Shown here: piece after piece, positions 39,720 through 50,235 of the stretch | Layout of the letters: every line of letters starts with the position of its first letter | How positions within the stretch are numbered: position 1 is the stretch's first letter | NCBI GenBank assembly: GCA_946902985.2 | Contig: OX336388.2 | Location: 124,845,894 to 124,909,893 of the forward strand | Direction: 5' to 3' | DNA: 64,000 nucleotides | DNA from: Meconema thalassinum | Taxonomy: Eukaryota; Arthropoda; Insecta; Orthoptera; Tettigoniidae | The notes under the pieces: generated by a model | What the model was told of the DNA's origin: nothing | Databases searched by the model: none | The model's input: only the letters and a program-made list of their open reading frames with translations | Program-made: the position numbers and the translations under genes

Positions 39720-39925
39720 ATAACAATGTTATTGGTTTTACATCCCGTTGAACTACTATGGCTTTTAGAGACGCCTGAGTGCTGTAATTTGGCCCCAAAG
39801 GGGATCTTTTACGTGCCGGTAAATTTACTGACATGGTTCCCTTGCATTTGTGCACCCTCAAATTCCAACTCATTGCACCAGGATTTGATCCTGCAACCTT
39901 GGGAACAGCTGAGCACGCAGCCAGT
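39720..39925 (-). mobile_element. SINE, family B, minus orientation
   Basis: Reverse complement of the 14633-14856 SINE: complement of the B-box in CAGGATTTGATCCTG (39880-39894) and tail side AACAATGTTATTGGTTTTACATCC (39726-). Short plus-strand frames here are SINE translations. Confidence 0.85.
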
Positions 39926-40198
39926 CAGGGAAAAGAAGACGAATCATGTATGTTTCATACTATTACCTACCTGTACTTCTTCAATGCTATAGCCCCTACC
40001 TGGTCTCATCAGGAGAGTGGGCTGCAATCACCTCTTCTGTTGCTCACAACAGTGCATCAGCAGAGGGGCATCTTTCAACAAGATCTTCTGTTTTCAAGTG
40101 ATGGTATAGGATGGAGCAAAAACTGGACAAACACAGGAAAGAAAATGATAACAGGATGAGTCGAGTAGGAACACAGGGGATAAACACGGAAGAAGTAA

Positions 40199-40621
40199 AC
40201 ACCATATCTGGTTATTGAGCCCAGAAAATTACCTGCAGTTCCGCTTGGTATCACAAGCTTCCATAGGGTTGGTAGTCTGCCACCAAGGGCACTCAAGGTC
40301 AAGTCTCTCTGCTTTAAATCTAGAATTCCTTATTCTCGGTGTTATCAATCAAAAGAAAAATCCAGGCTCACACAAGTCGCTGCAAGTGTCAAGTCAAAGC
40401 CCTCTGTTTCCCCAGAATCTGTTAAGTCAAAGCCCTCTGTTACCCAGGAATGTGTCAAGTCAAAGCCCTCCGTTACCACGCAATGTGTCAAGTCAAAGCC
40501 CTCCGTTACCACGCAATGTGTCAAGTCAAAGCCCTCCGTTACCATGCAATGTGTGAAGTCAAAGCCCACTGTTACCATGGAACATATAAAGTCAAAGCCC
40601 TGTTCACTTAGTAATTTATAA
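40199..40621 (+). CDS. Open frame ending in seven 11-residue repeats
   Basis: The frame is open from a stop at 40196 to TAA at 40619-40621 (140 codons) and has no convincing ATG, so it might be an exon or chance. From 40388 it consists of seven 33-bp units encoding VKSKPSVTTQC and variants, the last diverging just before the stop. Differences between units are often at third codon positions (gtc/gtt/gtg, tct/tcc). Earlier residues are Lys/Arg/Ser-rich. I recognise no family. An untranslated minisatellite remains quite possible. Confidence 0.35.
   Translation, partial: TPYLVIEPRKLPAVPLGITSFHRVGSLPPRALKVKSLCFKSRIPYSRCYQSKEKSRLTQVAASVKSKPSVSPESVKSKPSVTQECVKSKPSVTTQCVKSKPSVTTQCVKSKPSVTMQCVKSKPTVTMEHIKSKPCSLSNL
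40388..40600 (+). repeat. 33-bp minisatellite, about 6.5 units
   Basis: GTCAAGTCAAAGCCCTCCG starts at 40388 and every 33 bp to 40586. The central units are identical and the outer ones diverged, the usual pattern for unequal exchange. Confidence 0.9.
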
Positions 40622-40804
40622 ACTGTTCCGTCTTTTCAATACCTTAAAACGGGGTAATACCGATCATTTTTCTGTGTTTTTTATTGATAATTCCCATACC
40701 AATAAAACCATATTTACGCAATGTTATATTTAAAATGTGTGACTCTTTCTCGTCCATTTGATAACAATAGAAAATCGAAGCAATAAAGTATATCGCGAGT
40801 AAAA

Positions 40805-41612
40805 GTTACTATTATTTGCAGACGATATTGTGGTCTGGGGAAGGAACACCGAAGAAGTGCAAAAACAACTAGATGCACTGAACGAAAATATTCAGAAGTA
40901 CGGCCTGAAAATCAGTATAGAGAAAAGCAAGACCACGGTGTGACAAGAGGGGAAAGACAAGGAAAGGGCACTGTGAAAATTGGAAGTCAGAGTTTGGAAA
41001 TTGTGGACATGTTCAAATACCTAGGAAGTGAATTGATGCAAACTGGTAGGTTGGACATGGAGATTAACAGGAGGGTACAGCAGAGCAATGCATTCTATCA
41101 AAATGTAAGAAAACTTGTTTGGGATAAGGAAGTACCAAGGAAAAGCAAGGAGGTAATGTATAAAGTGTACTATGTACCCATATTAACCTATGCAGCTGAG
41201 ACATGGACCCTGACAAGCAGGCAAGAGAGCAGAATCCAAGCCAGTGAAATGAAATTCCTAAGAAGTATGATAGGAAAGACAAGGAAAGACAGAGTGAGGA
41301 ATGAAGATGTTAGGAAGGAATTTGGGATGGGAAAACTAAATGAGAGAATTGAGAAGAATAAACTAAGGTGGTTTGGACATGTAAAGAGGATGGAGGAAAA
41401 TAGAATACCAAGACAGATGCTGGAGGCGAAGTGCAAGGGTAAGAGAGCAAGGGGAAGACCTAGAACAAGGTGGATCGATTCAGTGAAGAACAGCACGAGA
41501 AAAAGAAATCTGGACTGGGACAAGATCGTGGAAGAAGAATTGTGGAAGGAAAGAGGAAAGTGGAGAAGTGCCATAAATATCCCGACCCGGCAGGAGCTGG
41601 ATAAGGGGAAAT
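40805..41612 (+). pseudogene. LINE RT C-terminal half, 5' truncated
   Basis: Starts at the palm with LLLFADDIVVWG (40806-) and a frame break near 40940. A long clean frame follows to 41612: FKYLGSELMQTGRLDMEI, VWDKEVPRKSKEVMYK, ASEMKFLRSMIG, KLRWFGHVKRMEE, RARGRPRTRWIDS, and a terminal QELDKGK. A GATGATGAT tail follows directly. It is a relative of the RTE-like LINE at 24048, and sister to 23222-23609. Confidence 0.85.
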
Positions 41613-41629
41613 GATGATGATGATGATGT

Positions 41630-42590
41630 AACAAAACACACATGTTTAAATACATTGTAATACACTGAGTAGTCATTAGATATAAAATCAAGGTGCCTCC
41701 TAGTTCATGCACCTGGAGGAAGTTGTCCCATTTTATAACTATTTAGGCATGTCAACTCTGCTGGTTGACAGTAGTCATTTGGTTCTTGTTGGCTCCTCCT
41801 TGTGCCAATGCTTATTATGATAAAACTTTTAAAAACTTGATGAAAGTCTTGCCAGTTGATGAAGTTCTATTTTGACCTGTTGGATTGATATTAAAATAAA
41901 ACTTAAGAAAAATGTCACCATGTAAGTTAACTTTTAGGCCTACACAACAACTCATATTTTAGGCCTAATTTTTTGCACAAATAAATATGGAAAGTATTAA
42001 CCAGGGGAATGTCCTTGGGGAAATCAATAGTTCTGCTGCCTTTTCTTTTACCTTCAAAAAGAGAGAAATAAAATAAATATCTTGAACAAGAAATTCCGTA
42101 TCTGCTTCCGACTCGATAGTCAAAACTAAGTTGTCCGACCTGGAGACCTCTCAGGCTACATATTTACTCAACATTTAAGTTAAGATCTGAAAAGTGAACA
42201 CGCGTTCAAATGGAAATAATACTTTCAGACGACTTTGCGCAATATTATGAATTATAATTATTTAACATAATTATCACGTTATTTGCACAGGCGGATGAAC
42301 ATGGTAAAGCGTCCATTACCAACTGCACACCCATGCCACGAGCACGTGGTAGTACAGTTTGATAATGCAACTTTTCAGTCTGGCCGACAGAATTATGTTG
42401 CCAATATATTCACAATTACTGGGACAAGCGAAAAATTAACCTGGAAAACTTACATGTGATTAAAACATGTATATATTTGTTATGGACACCAGGTTATAAA
42501 TTGAGTCTTTCCTTATGAAAGTTGGCAACCCTAGCTGTCAAGAAAGTGCAAACTTACAGTAGACGAACTATATTAGTGTGTGTATTTGTA
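41630..42590. other. No gene seen
   Basis: AT-rich DNA without repeats I could pair inside the window. Confidence 0.5.
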
Positions 42591-42599
42591 ATTCAAATG

Positions 42600-42763
42600 A
42601 GGATAGGAAAGGTGGCATCAACAAGAATGAAGAGGCTTTGGGAGATGAGGAAGATGACAGGTAAATTACCTGTCAATCCATAGAGGACTTAAGTGTATTT
42701 GGTTTGATTTAAGTGCTCCAATGTGGGCGTAAACTATGTAAATAAATAAATAAATAAATAAGG
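42600..42763 (+). mobile_element. LINE 3' UTR fragment with AATA tail
   Basis: AAGTGCTCCAATGTGGGCGT.AACTATGTAAATAAATAA matches the 3' UTR of the LINE at 53053-54354 (54318-54354). The upstream 100 bp may also be LINE. The tail is an expanded (AATA)n. Confidence 0.75.
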
Positions 42764-44069
42764 TTTTGTGTTTGCAGCCAATCAACCATTACACAGACAC
42801 ACAATGTAATAATGAACGAGTATCATTTTTATTTGGTTCAGGAACTTCAAATGAGCAAATAACAAGGTTTCTAATATTCTAAAATTACTAATATAATATT
42901 TTAGATTTGTAAAACAAAACACATAATTAAACTGTAAAAAACATAAGCTATGAGCATGGAAGAAGAATGCAGATGGGAAATAATTCCTTTCTCAAATAGG
43001 ATGCAAAGTCATTTTATATTTAAAAGACCTTCATGAAAAGTGGCGTTCTTAGCAGTTATAACCATCACCAAACCTTCTCTACAGTGGTTTCAGGAGACAC
43101 AGTTACTCCTTGTAAGTAACGAGCGGTAAAGATGTTATTCATTAGATTAAATGCATAGTAATCCTACTGTAAGGATGAAGTAAAAATTACCTACCTCTTA
43201 ATTCAAGATGCGTCTGTGGTCTGCAAGCATAGAAGCTCATCACGCAGTGATAAGAAACAACAATGAACTGTGTTTAAAGTGTTAATTAAATTCACTTGCG
43301 GTGTTATAAAAATTAAATCAACAATAAATAGAGATTTAATATCAAATGAGATGTTTCAGCTAATATGCTATCCTGTGTACAAGAAGTTGTTACGATTACC
43401 AAGAAGTTGCTCAGCTCTAGGCCATTTGACGAGATTTCCTTTGCCCTGCGGTTTAGTACGAAGAAATATATATGACAATACATGATCATCACCGAATTCT
43501 TTCTTTGCAGTCAAGTACCGTAGGGAGAAATAACGAGATGTTACACGATCGGTGCTGCTCTCAGCCGTCTTCACGGTAGAAGAGAAACATCAAGAATTAC
43601 ACAATTGGTGTCACTTTAAGTCGTTTGAGGAGATTTCCATTGTCCTTTAGCATGGTTAGAACAAAATATAGCTTTATTGCACAATCAGCATTGCTTGAAT
43701 GACAACTTCCTCCATCGTAATCTGTGAGCATAATGGTGAGAGTTTAATATTTAAACCAACCTCAGTGAATTTTCGTTACCTGTTTGTAAAATTACCTACT
43801 TTTTCGTTACTTTCGTCATCGATACACACCCTGACAGGCAACTTATTTTGGAGTTGTATTTCCTTAAGATTAAATTTTAATTAATGAGCTGAAAATCCTA
43901 TTGCATTATTTTATCTTGTCCAAGAGATATAAACGGAATATGACCAAAGTGTTCGAGCGAGTGATCACACTATTGACGAGTCGTCTTCTGCGTGCCACGA
44001 GTAGGTGTAGCAGCATCAATCAGAGCAGCTGTTTGTAAGGTAAGCTTAGTTACTGTAAACGATATCTAC
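42764..44069. other. No gene recognised; possible 5' exon/splice donor near the end
   Basis: Between 43380 and 43640, GAGATTTCC, CACCGAATT and similar words repeat loosely. At 44037-44045 there is AAGGTAAGC, a strong splice-donor match, 30 bp before a possible THAP start. Otherwise featureless. Confidence 0.4.
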
Positions 44070-44157
44070 ATGAACAAATTTGTCTACTGTGTTGCGTACG
44101 GTTGCAACCACTCAAGCAATTCCAAAGCATCGAAAGAAGAAAGTGTAGGTTTTCACA
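44070..44157 (+). CDS. Possible first exon encoding the start of a THAP zinc finger
   Basis: ATG at 44070 begins MNKFVYCVAYGCNHSS, ending ESVGFH. This matches the opening of THAP DNA-binding domains: a Cys pair spaced C-X4-C, then a Gly-Phe-His segment. THAP domains occur in host regulators and in P-type transposases. The frame stops three codons later (TAA at 44160) unless spliced at the GT at 44158. Introns near this point are common in THAP genes. No second Cys/His pair is visible downstream before the LINE at 44238. Confidence 0.45.
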
Positions 44158-44237
44158 GTTAATCCGCAACAGATAGCTATCGAGCTCAGGTATCAAAAAT
44201 TAGTTGTGCTTAAAAATAAATAATTGGTTTAAAAATT

Positions 44238-45002
44238 TAGGAGCAACTGAAGGCTTGGGAAGAAACAGTGGGAGAGTACGGATGGAAGTTCAACATCAGT
44301 AAATGTGAGATCCTGTTAACGACCCGGAAAAGGGACAGACCAATGAGTGGGATAACACTTGGAGGTGGACAGCTGAAGAAGGTGCAAAGTCTCAAGTACT
44401 TGGGAAGTATAGTGGAGGAAAATGGGAGAAATGACAAAGAGATTACGGAACGTGGCAGACAGGCAGAAGCATTTCTGAGAAGCATTAGGAGCTTAGTGTG
44501 GAATAAAGATGTCCCACAAAAAAGCAAGGAAGTGTTATACAGAAGCTACTATATCCCGATACTGACCTATGCATCAGAAACTTGGATAATGAAGAAAAGA
44601 GACATAAGCAGTATACAGGCAGGTGAAATGAAGTTCCTGCGAAGTAGGATTGGAGTAACAAGAAGAGACAGGGTGAGGAATGAAAAGGTCAGGGAAATAG
44701 TGAAAGAGGAGCCCTTGCAAGGTAGGATTGAGATATCAAGACTGAGGTGGTATGGACACTTAAAGAGAATGGAAGAGAAGAAGATTCCCAAGAGGATACA
44801 TGAGACGCAGACGCAGAAGAAACGACCAAGGGGAAGACCAAGAGATAGATGTCTGAAAGGAGTGGAGGAATGTGTCAAGAAGAGAGGCGAGGACTGGACT
44901 AGAGTGACAGCGGAGAGGTGGTGGGAAGAAAGGACTAAGTGGCGAGGCTTATGTTCCTACAGACCCAGTCTGGGGCTGGGAACTGTACAAGATGATGATG
45001 AT
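44238..45002 (+). mobile_element. Second copy of the RTE-like LINE, 5' truncated
   Basis: A perfect 12-bp duplication GGTTTAAAAATT (44226-44237, 45003-45014). The sequence is about 97% identical to 26176-26952 and ends in the same GATGATGATG tail. High identity and clean duplication indicate a recent insertion. Confidence 0.9.
44268..45002 (+). pseudogene. LINE RT C-terminal portion, undisrupted frame
   Basis: A single open frame through the LINE: YGWKFNISKCEIL, LKYLGSIVEENGRND, VWNKDVPQKSKEV, MKFLRSRIGVTRRD, LRWYGHLKRME, RPRGRPRDRC and WWEERTKWRG. It keeps the phase lost in the 24048 copy by a 1-bp insertion near 26470. Palm motifs are absent because of 5' truncation, so no enzyme can be made. 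The frame runs by chance a few codons into flanking DNA. Confidence 0.85.
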
Positions 45003-45014
45003 GGTTTAAAAATT

Positions 45015-45878
45015 CCAACTTGTTATCAAGTTTAATTTGAAACTTCTGTAACTTAACAATTGTAAATACTGAGTATATAAGTCTTATATACATATCCACT
45101 AGGGCTGTACATATTTGAACATTGAATTATTCGAATGATTTCAAATGTTCAAATTATTCGACATTCCAATTTATTTCAACATTCAAATTTTCAGATATTC
45201 ACATTAGTGCAATATCCCGACTATCCAGTCAATAACACAGGCCTGCGAAATTTAAGTTTTTGAAAAATACAAGAGAAGTTTTCGCTGATTTTTGTTATTT
45301 GGCGTGCTTATTTCGAAAATGACTTCTATGTTTTCCCCATCTCGTCAAGGTCTTTTGTAAAATCGATATCAATATTTCTGCTAAAATCGAGAGCAGAGCA
45401 AAAAAACTTGAGTTTAAACGTTTTACATCGAATTATGGTGCAGTTTCTATACCTTATTCCATATAAGTTGAGAGTCAATTAGAACATGCCAGAGCCACAA
45501 AGGATAGGTCTTACCTATAGGAGCACACTACCTTCGATTGAAATATTAGAGACACAGTATCATTTGTAAATTGGCTTTAACTTCACGCCAGTAAGAGGTA
45601 AGAGCTCTTCTTAGCGGCTCGGGTGTGTTGTCACTTGACTCTAAACTTAAATGGAATAAGTAAGGGCCTTATTGTTGGTGAAATAAAACTGTTGATTTCG
45701 GTGATAAAACTGACACTGATTCGGTGGGTATTTCGCGAAATAAATTGTCATAATGATCAATGTTTTCTCTGCAATCTTCCTTAAAGTATGGGGTAAATCT
45801 AACAAATAATGCGATAAGAGGTTTTAAAGAGCAATCATTTAATGTATTCTTGTTATTAAATCTTAGAACAACCAAATA
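45015..45878. other. No gene seen
   Basis: AT-rich, with TTCAAATTATTCGA-type words around 45115-45200. The other short frames have no known domain. Confidence 0.5.
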
Positions 45879-45892
45879 CGGTATACAGAATG

Positions 45893-46320
45893 GTTGGTTG
45901 GTTGGTTCCTTAGTTTAGGGGCTGCGACAACGCGGTCATGTAGCCCCGTGTACTTTGGGTGAGTGTAGAATCTGTCTGATAACCGGTGTTAATTGTGATG
46001 ACTGTATTAGTGTGTGTATCTGTTTTTTTAATTCAAGTAGGGACTGCAACTTTGAATTTTCAAATAGTTCCTACTTTTGCCGCCAAACGCCACCGTCAAC
46101 GACTACTAGGCCTAGTTCAGAACTAGCTACTAGACGCCACCGCAGTCGGCTCTTGGCAACGAACGTAGCAACCAAAGAGCGTTGTTTACATTCTTAACCT
46201 ATCCAATTTAGTTTCACACAGGTGTAATTAGTGGAAAGATCTTTAACATGCCATAAATCTATGACATGGGACCGCCGGCTTTACTTCCCCTCCGAAGGAA
46301 GGCATACTGAGGGATTTTAA
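45893..46320 (-). mobile_element. SINE, family A, copy 3, lacking its tRNA-like head
   Basis: A perfect 14-bp duplication CGGTATACAGAATG (45879-45892, 46321-46334). It matches family A from the GGTTGGTTCCTTAG end but stops at GAGGGATTTTAA, before the B-box. The element was 5' truncated at insertion, which supports target-primed reverse transcription of these SINEs by a LINE. Confidence 0.9.
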
Positions 46321-46334
46321 CGGTATACAGAATG

Positions 46335-47129
46335 TTATCATTCGCAAACTCGCACTGCTGTATCTACGACCACAACGCCATTTGACGTAATCGATACCCT
46401 TAGAGATTGCGGAACTGAATACACATACTTCCGGCTTTGTGGGCATTTGTGTAAAGCATATGCAGCACTATCAATCAAATGAGAAGGAAACCACGACGGT
46501 CAATTCCTCAGAAGCATTTAAACGTTTATTGGAGAGATTTTTCGATAACATTTAGATTTTTCGTACCAAGTGGAGTATATTTCGTGTTTTTTTGCACAAT
46601 TCGTACAATAATTCAGATTTCTTGATATTTCAAGAGTTCTATTTGCTAAAATATGCTACTTTAAGTATCTAGAAGCTCATATTTAGGCAGGAAAGAGAAA
46701 TGAAACAAGTGCGCCCGTATCGCTATTACCAAAAAATACGGCCCCTAGGAATAAGGTATAGAAGAAACTAACATCAAATAGACGATTGACCAAGAGGCAA
46801 AAATATTATGTATGTTTACATGAACGTTCGGAACAAATTTTAAACTGAGCAAAAAGCAAAACAAAGTGCCTTTTTCTTTCGAAACTTCTTCTTGACGTTG
46901 TTCTATTATGTTCAATCTCAGGCAACTGTTCATAAAAATCCAAGCAAAATTGAGCAATGCAAGAAAACGTGATGTGATAGAACTATTTAAGTACTGTTTT
47001 CGAAAGTCATCACCGAAAAATACATAAATTCCGATATCACTTCCCTTGCATTTTTTTCATCGCAGGCCTCTGTTGTCATAAGAAAGAAAGAGAGAAGGAA
47101 GGAAAGAATGAATGTTGCAGTTAAGTCAT
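46335..47129. other. No gene seen
   Basis: AT-rich. The TGTTTTCGAAAGTCATCACCG stretch (46996-) and others have no partner in the window. Confidence 0.5.
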
Positions 47130-47412
47130 TTCAGGGGCTTGGGACATCATGGTCATCAGCCATGTGTTGAACTTGTCTGATAACCTGCATTTATGTCATG
47201 ACTGTGAACATGTGTGTAACTGTATTAGAGACAGGGATGAGGCAAGTGCCATGGGACTTGAAGGTACTATCCCAGCATTTGCCTAATTTGCCTGGAGGGA
47301 ATGTGGACAGACGATACCCAAGATAGCCATTGTCAGCGCCAAGATTCGAACTTGTGATCTCCGGATTTGCTGCAGCCGCCTTCGCGGCCTTGGTGCACAA
47401 TTTAATGAGCAC
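47130..47412 (-). mobile_element. tRNA-derived SINE, family D
   Basis: The minus-strand head shows an AGTTCGAATCT B-box (complement near 47342-47352) and GCGAAGGCGGCTGCAGC. The body shares CAGCATTTGCCT with the SINEs at 4532 and 19405, and TCTGATAACC with family A, so it looks like a mosaic. The left tail is not clear. Confidence 0.65.
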
Positions 47413-47794
47413 GGGGTGAATGAATGAATGATTTGATTAAATAAATGATAAGCTTACATAATAATGAATTAGAGAAAAATGTGTAACTAGCTGAGAAAGA
47501 ATATGAATTAACTATGACAAATAATGTCGAGAAACTCTGTCAATCAATACAATCTATTCATTAACAATTCTACACTCTTGGGTACATGTTTCAAGGACGC
47601 AATTTTTTATATCAACATGAGCTGAGGATCTCCGTCAACACATGACACCAGGCCCACTTTATTCAACAGAGATTGAAACATCTGAATTTTTCCGAGACGT
47701 AGTGTACAGTTTCCAAGCTCACTGCAACAAGCAATGTATTTTATAAAGGGACTTTTTATTGACATAACATATTCTGAGTCGTCAAACATGATTC

Positions 47795-48834
47795 TTAGGC
47801 CGGTATTACACTATCAAATAAATTTGTCAAAGAAATTTTATCAAATATTTTATAAAACTAGACTTTTATAAAAGTTATACAAAGCAATAATCACACCATT
47901 ACACTGCATCAAATATTTTATCATAGTTCAGCAAAATGGATGAAGGACAGTTCCTTGTTCACTTGACTGTATTACGGTAGTTGACATTCTGTGGTGGCAA
48001 TACCGGTATATAAATGAAACGGAAAGATAAAGGGAACGTCTATGGGTTAAACCATGGGTCGCCCACGTTAACGTGTATTACGAGTAAAATCTTGGTGAAC
48101 AAGCTGCAGTACGACCACTTGAAAAATTACATTAATATTTAATTATTTATAATTATGATGAAATGAATTATGGTGACGTTCGAAAAAACCACTGCCCGAG
48201 CAAATAAAATTGAAACATACGAAGTAAAAAATCACGCCTTGAGTGGGATTCGATCCCAGGTCCCCTCGAACCAGAGTCGAGCGCTCTACTCATTGTGCTA
48301 ACTAGACACTGCCAAGTTGAGGTTGGTTAGATGCATTACGTACCGGTAAGGATAAAGTGCTTATTTACACTCGTTTGTAATATCATAAGTGTAATTGAAA
48401 AATTATAATGCAAATATTATAACATAAAGTGCACTACTAATCATGGCTTATTTCGGCCTGTTTAACTATTTCATTCCTCTTTATATCCTGAAATAGCGCG
48501 TCCTTTGTGCGCAGCGGATATAGCCGGGCTATTTTTACCCACAGTTTCTATCTGTTATTCATGTTTTACATTGTATACCATTCATTATGTAACATATTAT
48601 GTAACATTTCATGCATTTCACACTCTGATATGAGCATATTTGCTGTGATAATATTCCAGCTGTTATGATCCGCCATTTTGGTTTGAATCTTTTATCAAAG
48701 ATACCATGATGCTCATACATTTTATAAAACCACCTTTTATAAAAGATTTCCCCATTACACTGTCATATCTTTTATAAAAGATATTTTATCAAAGAACTTT
48801 GACAAATTTCTTTGATAGTGTAATACCGGCCTAA
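47795..48834. mobile_element. Non-autonomous TIR transposon (Harbinger-like?), 1 kb
   Basis: TTAGGCCGGTATTACACTATC at the left is inverted at the right end (48814-48834). A further 60 bp of imperfect inverted sequence rich in TTTTATAAAA and TTTGACAAA follows. No transposase is present. The TTA/TAA next to the ends is compatible with Harbinger targets but does not form a direct duplication. It contains a tRNA-like segment (48240-48325). Confidence 0.65.
48240..48325 (-). mobile_element. tRNA-like sequence (SINE head or tRNA pseudogene)
   Basis: The minus strand has GAGTAGAGCGCTCGACTCTGG, then GGGATCGAATCCCA with a fully paired T-arm. The acceptor ends (GCAGTGT and CAAGGCG) do not pair and the D-arm is irregular, so I do not call a working tRNA. 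Confidence 0.55.
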
Positions 48835-49079
48835 TGAACGGACAGATTTAGTTTAATAGTTTTTAAGGGTTTTATTGTGTTTTACAGTTTTTTGTCATAT
48901 ATGATGAACTGCATGTTGATATTTTTGGTGATCTTCGTGTGAGTGCGTGATATAAAAGGGCTGAAGAAGGCTTCCACAGCCCAAAACATGTACCCAAAAG
49001 TGTAGAATTGTTAATGAATAGATTGTATTGATTGAACGAGTTCCTCGACATTATTCCAATATTATTGTAAAGACTTAAC

Positions 49080-49374
49080 AAAACGATTCCAATATGGAGT
49101 CAAACAACATTGAGAAAGAATATGAATGCTGTAACTATTTTAAATATTTAGAGTCAATGATAGCTGAAAACAATGATATGAGCAAGGAAATACATGTGAG
49201 GATAGCAGCTGGAAATAGGAGTTCCTTTGCTTTAAGCAAAGTTTATCGTACGGTAGTGAGACCTGTGGTGATGTAAAGAGCTGGGAAAGGACACACTCAG
49301 AAAAGAATATGGACCAGTAAAAGAGGGTGAATTCTGGTGAATCAGAAATAATATGGATATAAAAGAGTTGTATG
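49080..49374 (+). pseudogene. LINE C-terminal fragment, left half (split by a TIR element)
   Basis: YFKYLESMIAENNDMSKEIHVRI, then FALSKVYRTVVRPVVM, then degraded NMDIKELYA. The sequence resumes at 49964 as LYGKPD. The frame in 49094-49276 is clean but short. Confidence 0.8.
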
Positions 49375-49963
49375 CATGGTGGCCACTCAAATCGGCCAAC
49401 GATTTTCCAGGAGTTTACCAGGAATTTTCCAGGAGTAATTCTCATTTTTCCAGACTTAAAAATAAGCACGAGTCCGGGAGTGGGGAGGAGTGCGGGGGGC
49501 CAGGTGGGGCTTTATCGGTTGCCTACTTCAAGACCAAAATAAAGCAGTTGTGTTTGGTTTACTTATACAGATGTTGACAAAAATTAGGTGATTGCATTAT
49601 TGATACGCAAGCCTACACACAAATGATTTAATTGTTGTTTTAAAAAAGCCTTTGTGACTGAAATATCCGCTTAAAAAAAAAAAAAAGAATGCCGCCTGCA
49701 ATTATATGGCGGTGAAGTTGTCTATACTCAATATGTTTTACAAAAATACTATCGCGTGTTCTCCCACACAGAAACAGGTAGCCTGAGGAAATTTCTTTCG
49801 TTAACGATAGAGTGCTCACCCAAAACCACAGCGGGAGTATGATTTAAGATGGAAAGATTTTTATAATTAATTAACAGTGGCTATTTTCCAGGAGTTTTCA
49901 AATTTTTCATCATTTTCCAGTTTTCCAGGATTTGCAGGTTTTCCAGGAGTAGTGGCCACCATG
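49375..49963. mobile_element. 589-bp TIR element with GTGGCCAC ends
   Basis: Perfect 13-bp inverted ends CATGGTGGCCACT / AGTGGCCACCATG and a 6-bp duplication TGTATG (49369-49374, 49964-49969). Inside both ends, TTTTCCAGGA words repeat. Removing it rejoins the LINE codons ELY. No transposase. Confidence 0.85.
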
Positions 49964-50235
49964 TGTATGGTAAGCCAGATATACTGTAGTAGTGGAAATA
50001 AAAAGTAGTAGACTGCATTGGTTGGGACATGTAGAAATAACGACAGAACAGGATGGTAAGGAAGGTCTTCGATGGGAAGCCAGGAAGACCTAGGACAAGA
50101 TGGCTGGATAACGTGGAGGAGGATCTGAGATCAGAAGATGGAGAACCAAAGTAGTCAACAGAGAAGAATGGGTGGAGATTGTTTGGGAGGCCAAGGCCCA
50201 ACAAGGGCTGTAGCACCAAGGAGTAAGTAAGTAAG
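49964..50235 (+). pseudogene. LINE C-terminal fragment, right half
   Basis: Continues with IGWDM, VFDGKPGRPRTRWLDNVEEDLRS and a terminal AQQGL..KE. It ends in an (AGTA)n tail that became the target of the next SINE. Confidence 0.8.

Larger units (their letters stand above)
47521..49055. mobile_element. Penelope-type inverted ends flanking a TIR element
   Basis: About 75 bp at 47521-47598 (TGTCGAGAAACTCTGTCAATC...GGGTACATGTTTCA) is the reverse complement of 48978-49055. The plus-strand copy is preceded by a degraded hammerhead (48958-48995: GGG-CTGAAGA-stem-AAAACATGTA-CCC). The same tail text (TCAATCAATAC) follows the motif at 63430-63530. The region between the ends holds a TIR element. Confidence 0.55.

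Noticed and set aside
48240..48325. A working tRNA gene on the minus strand
   Set aside because: The T-arm and anticodon-like arm look good, but acceptor ends do not pair and the D-arm is irregular. It lies in a TIR element and fits a SINE head or tRNA pseudogene.
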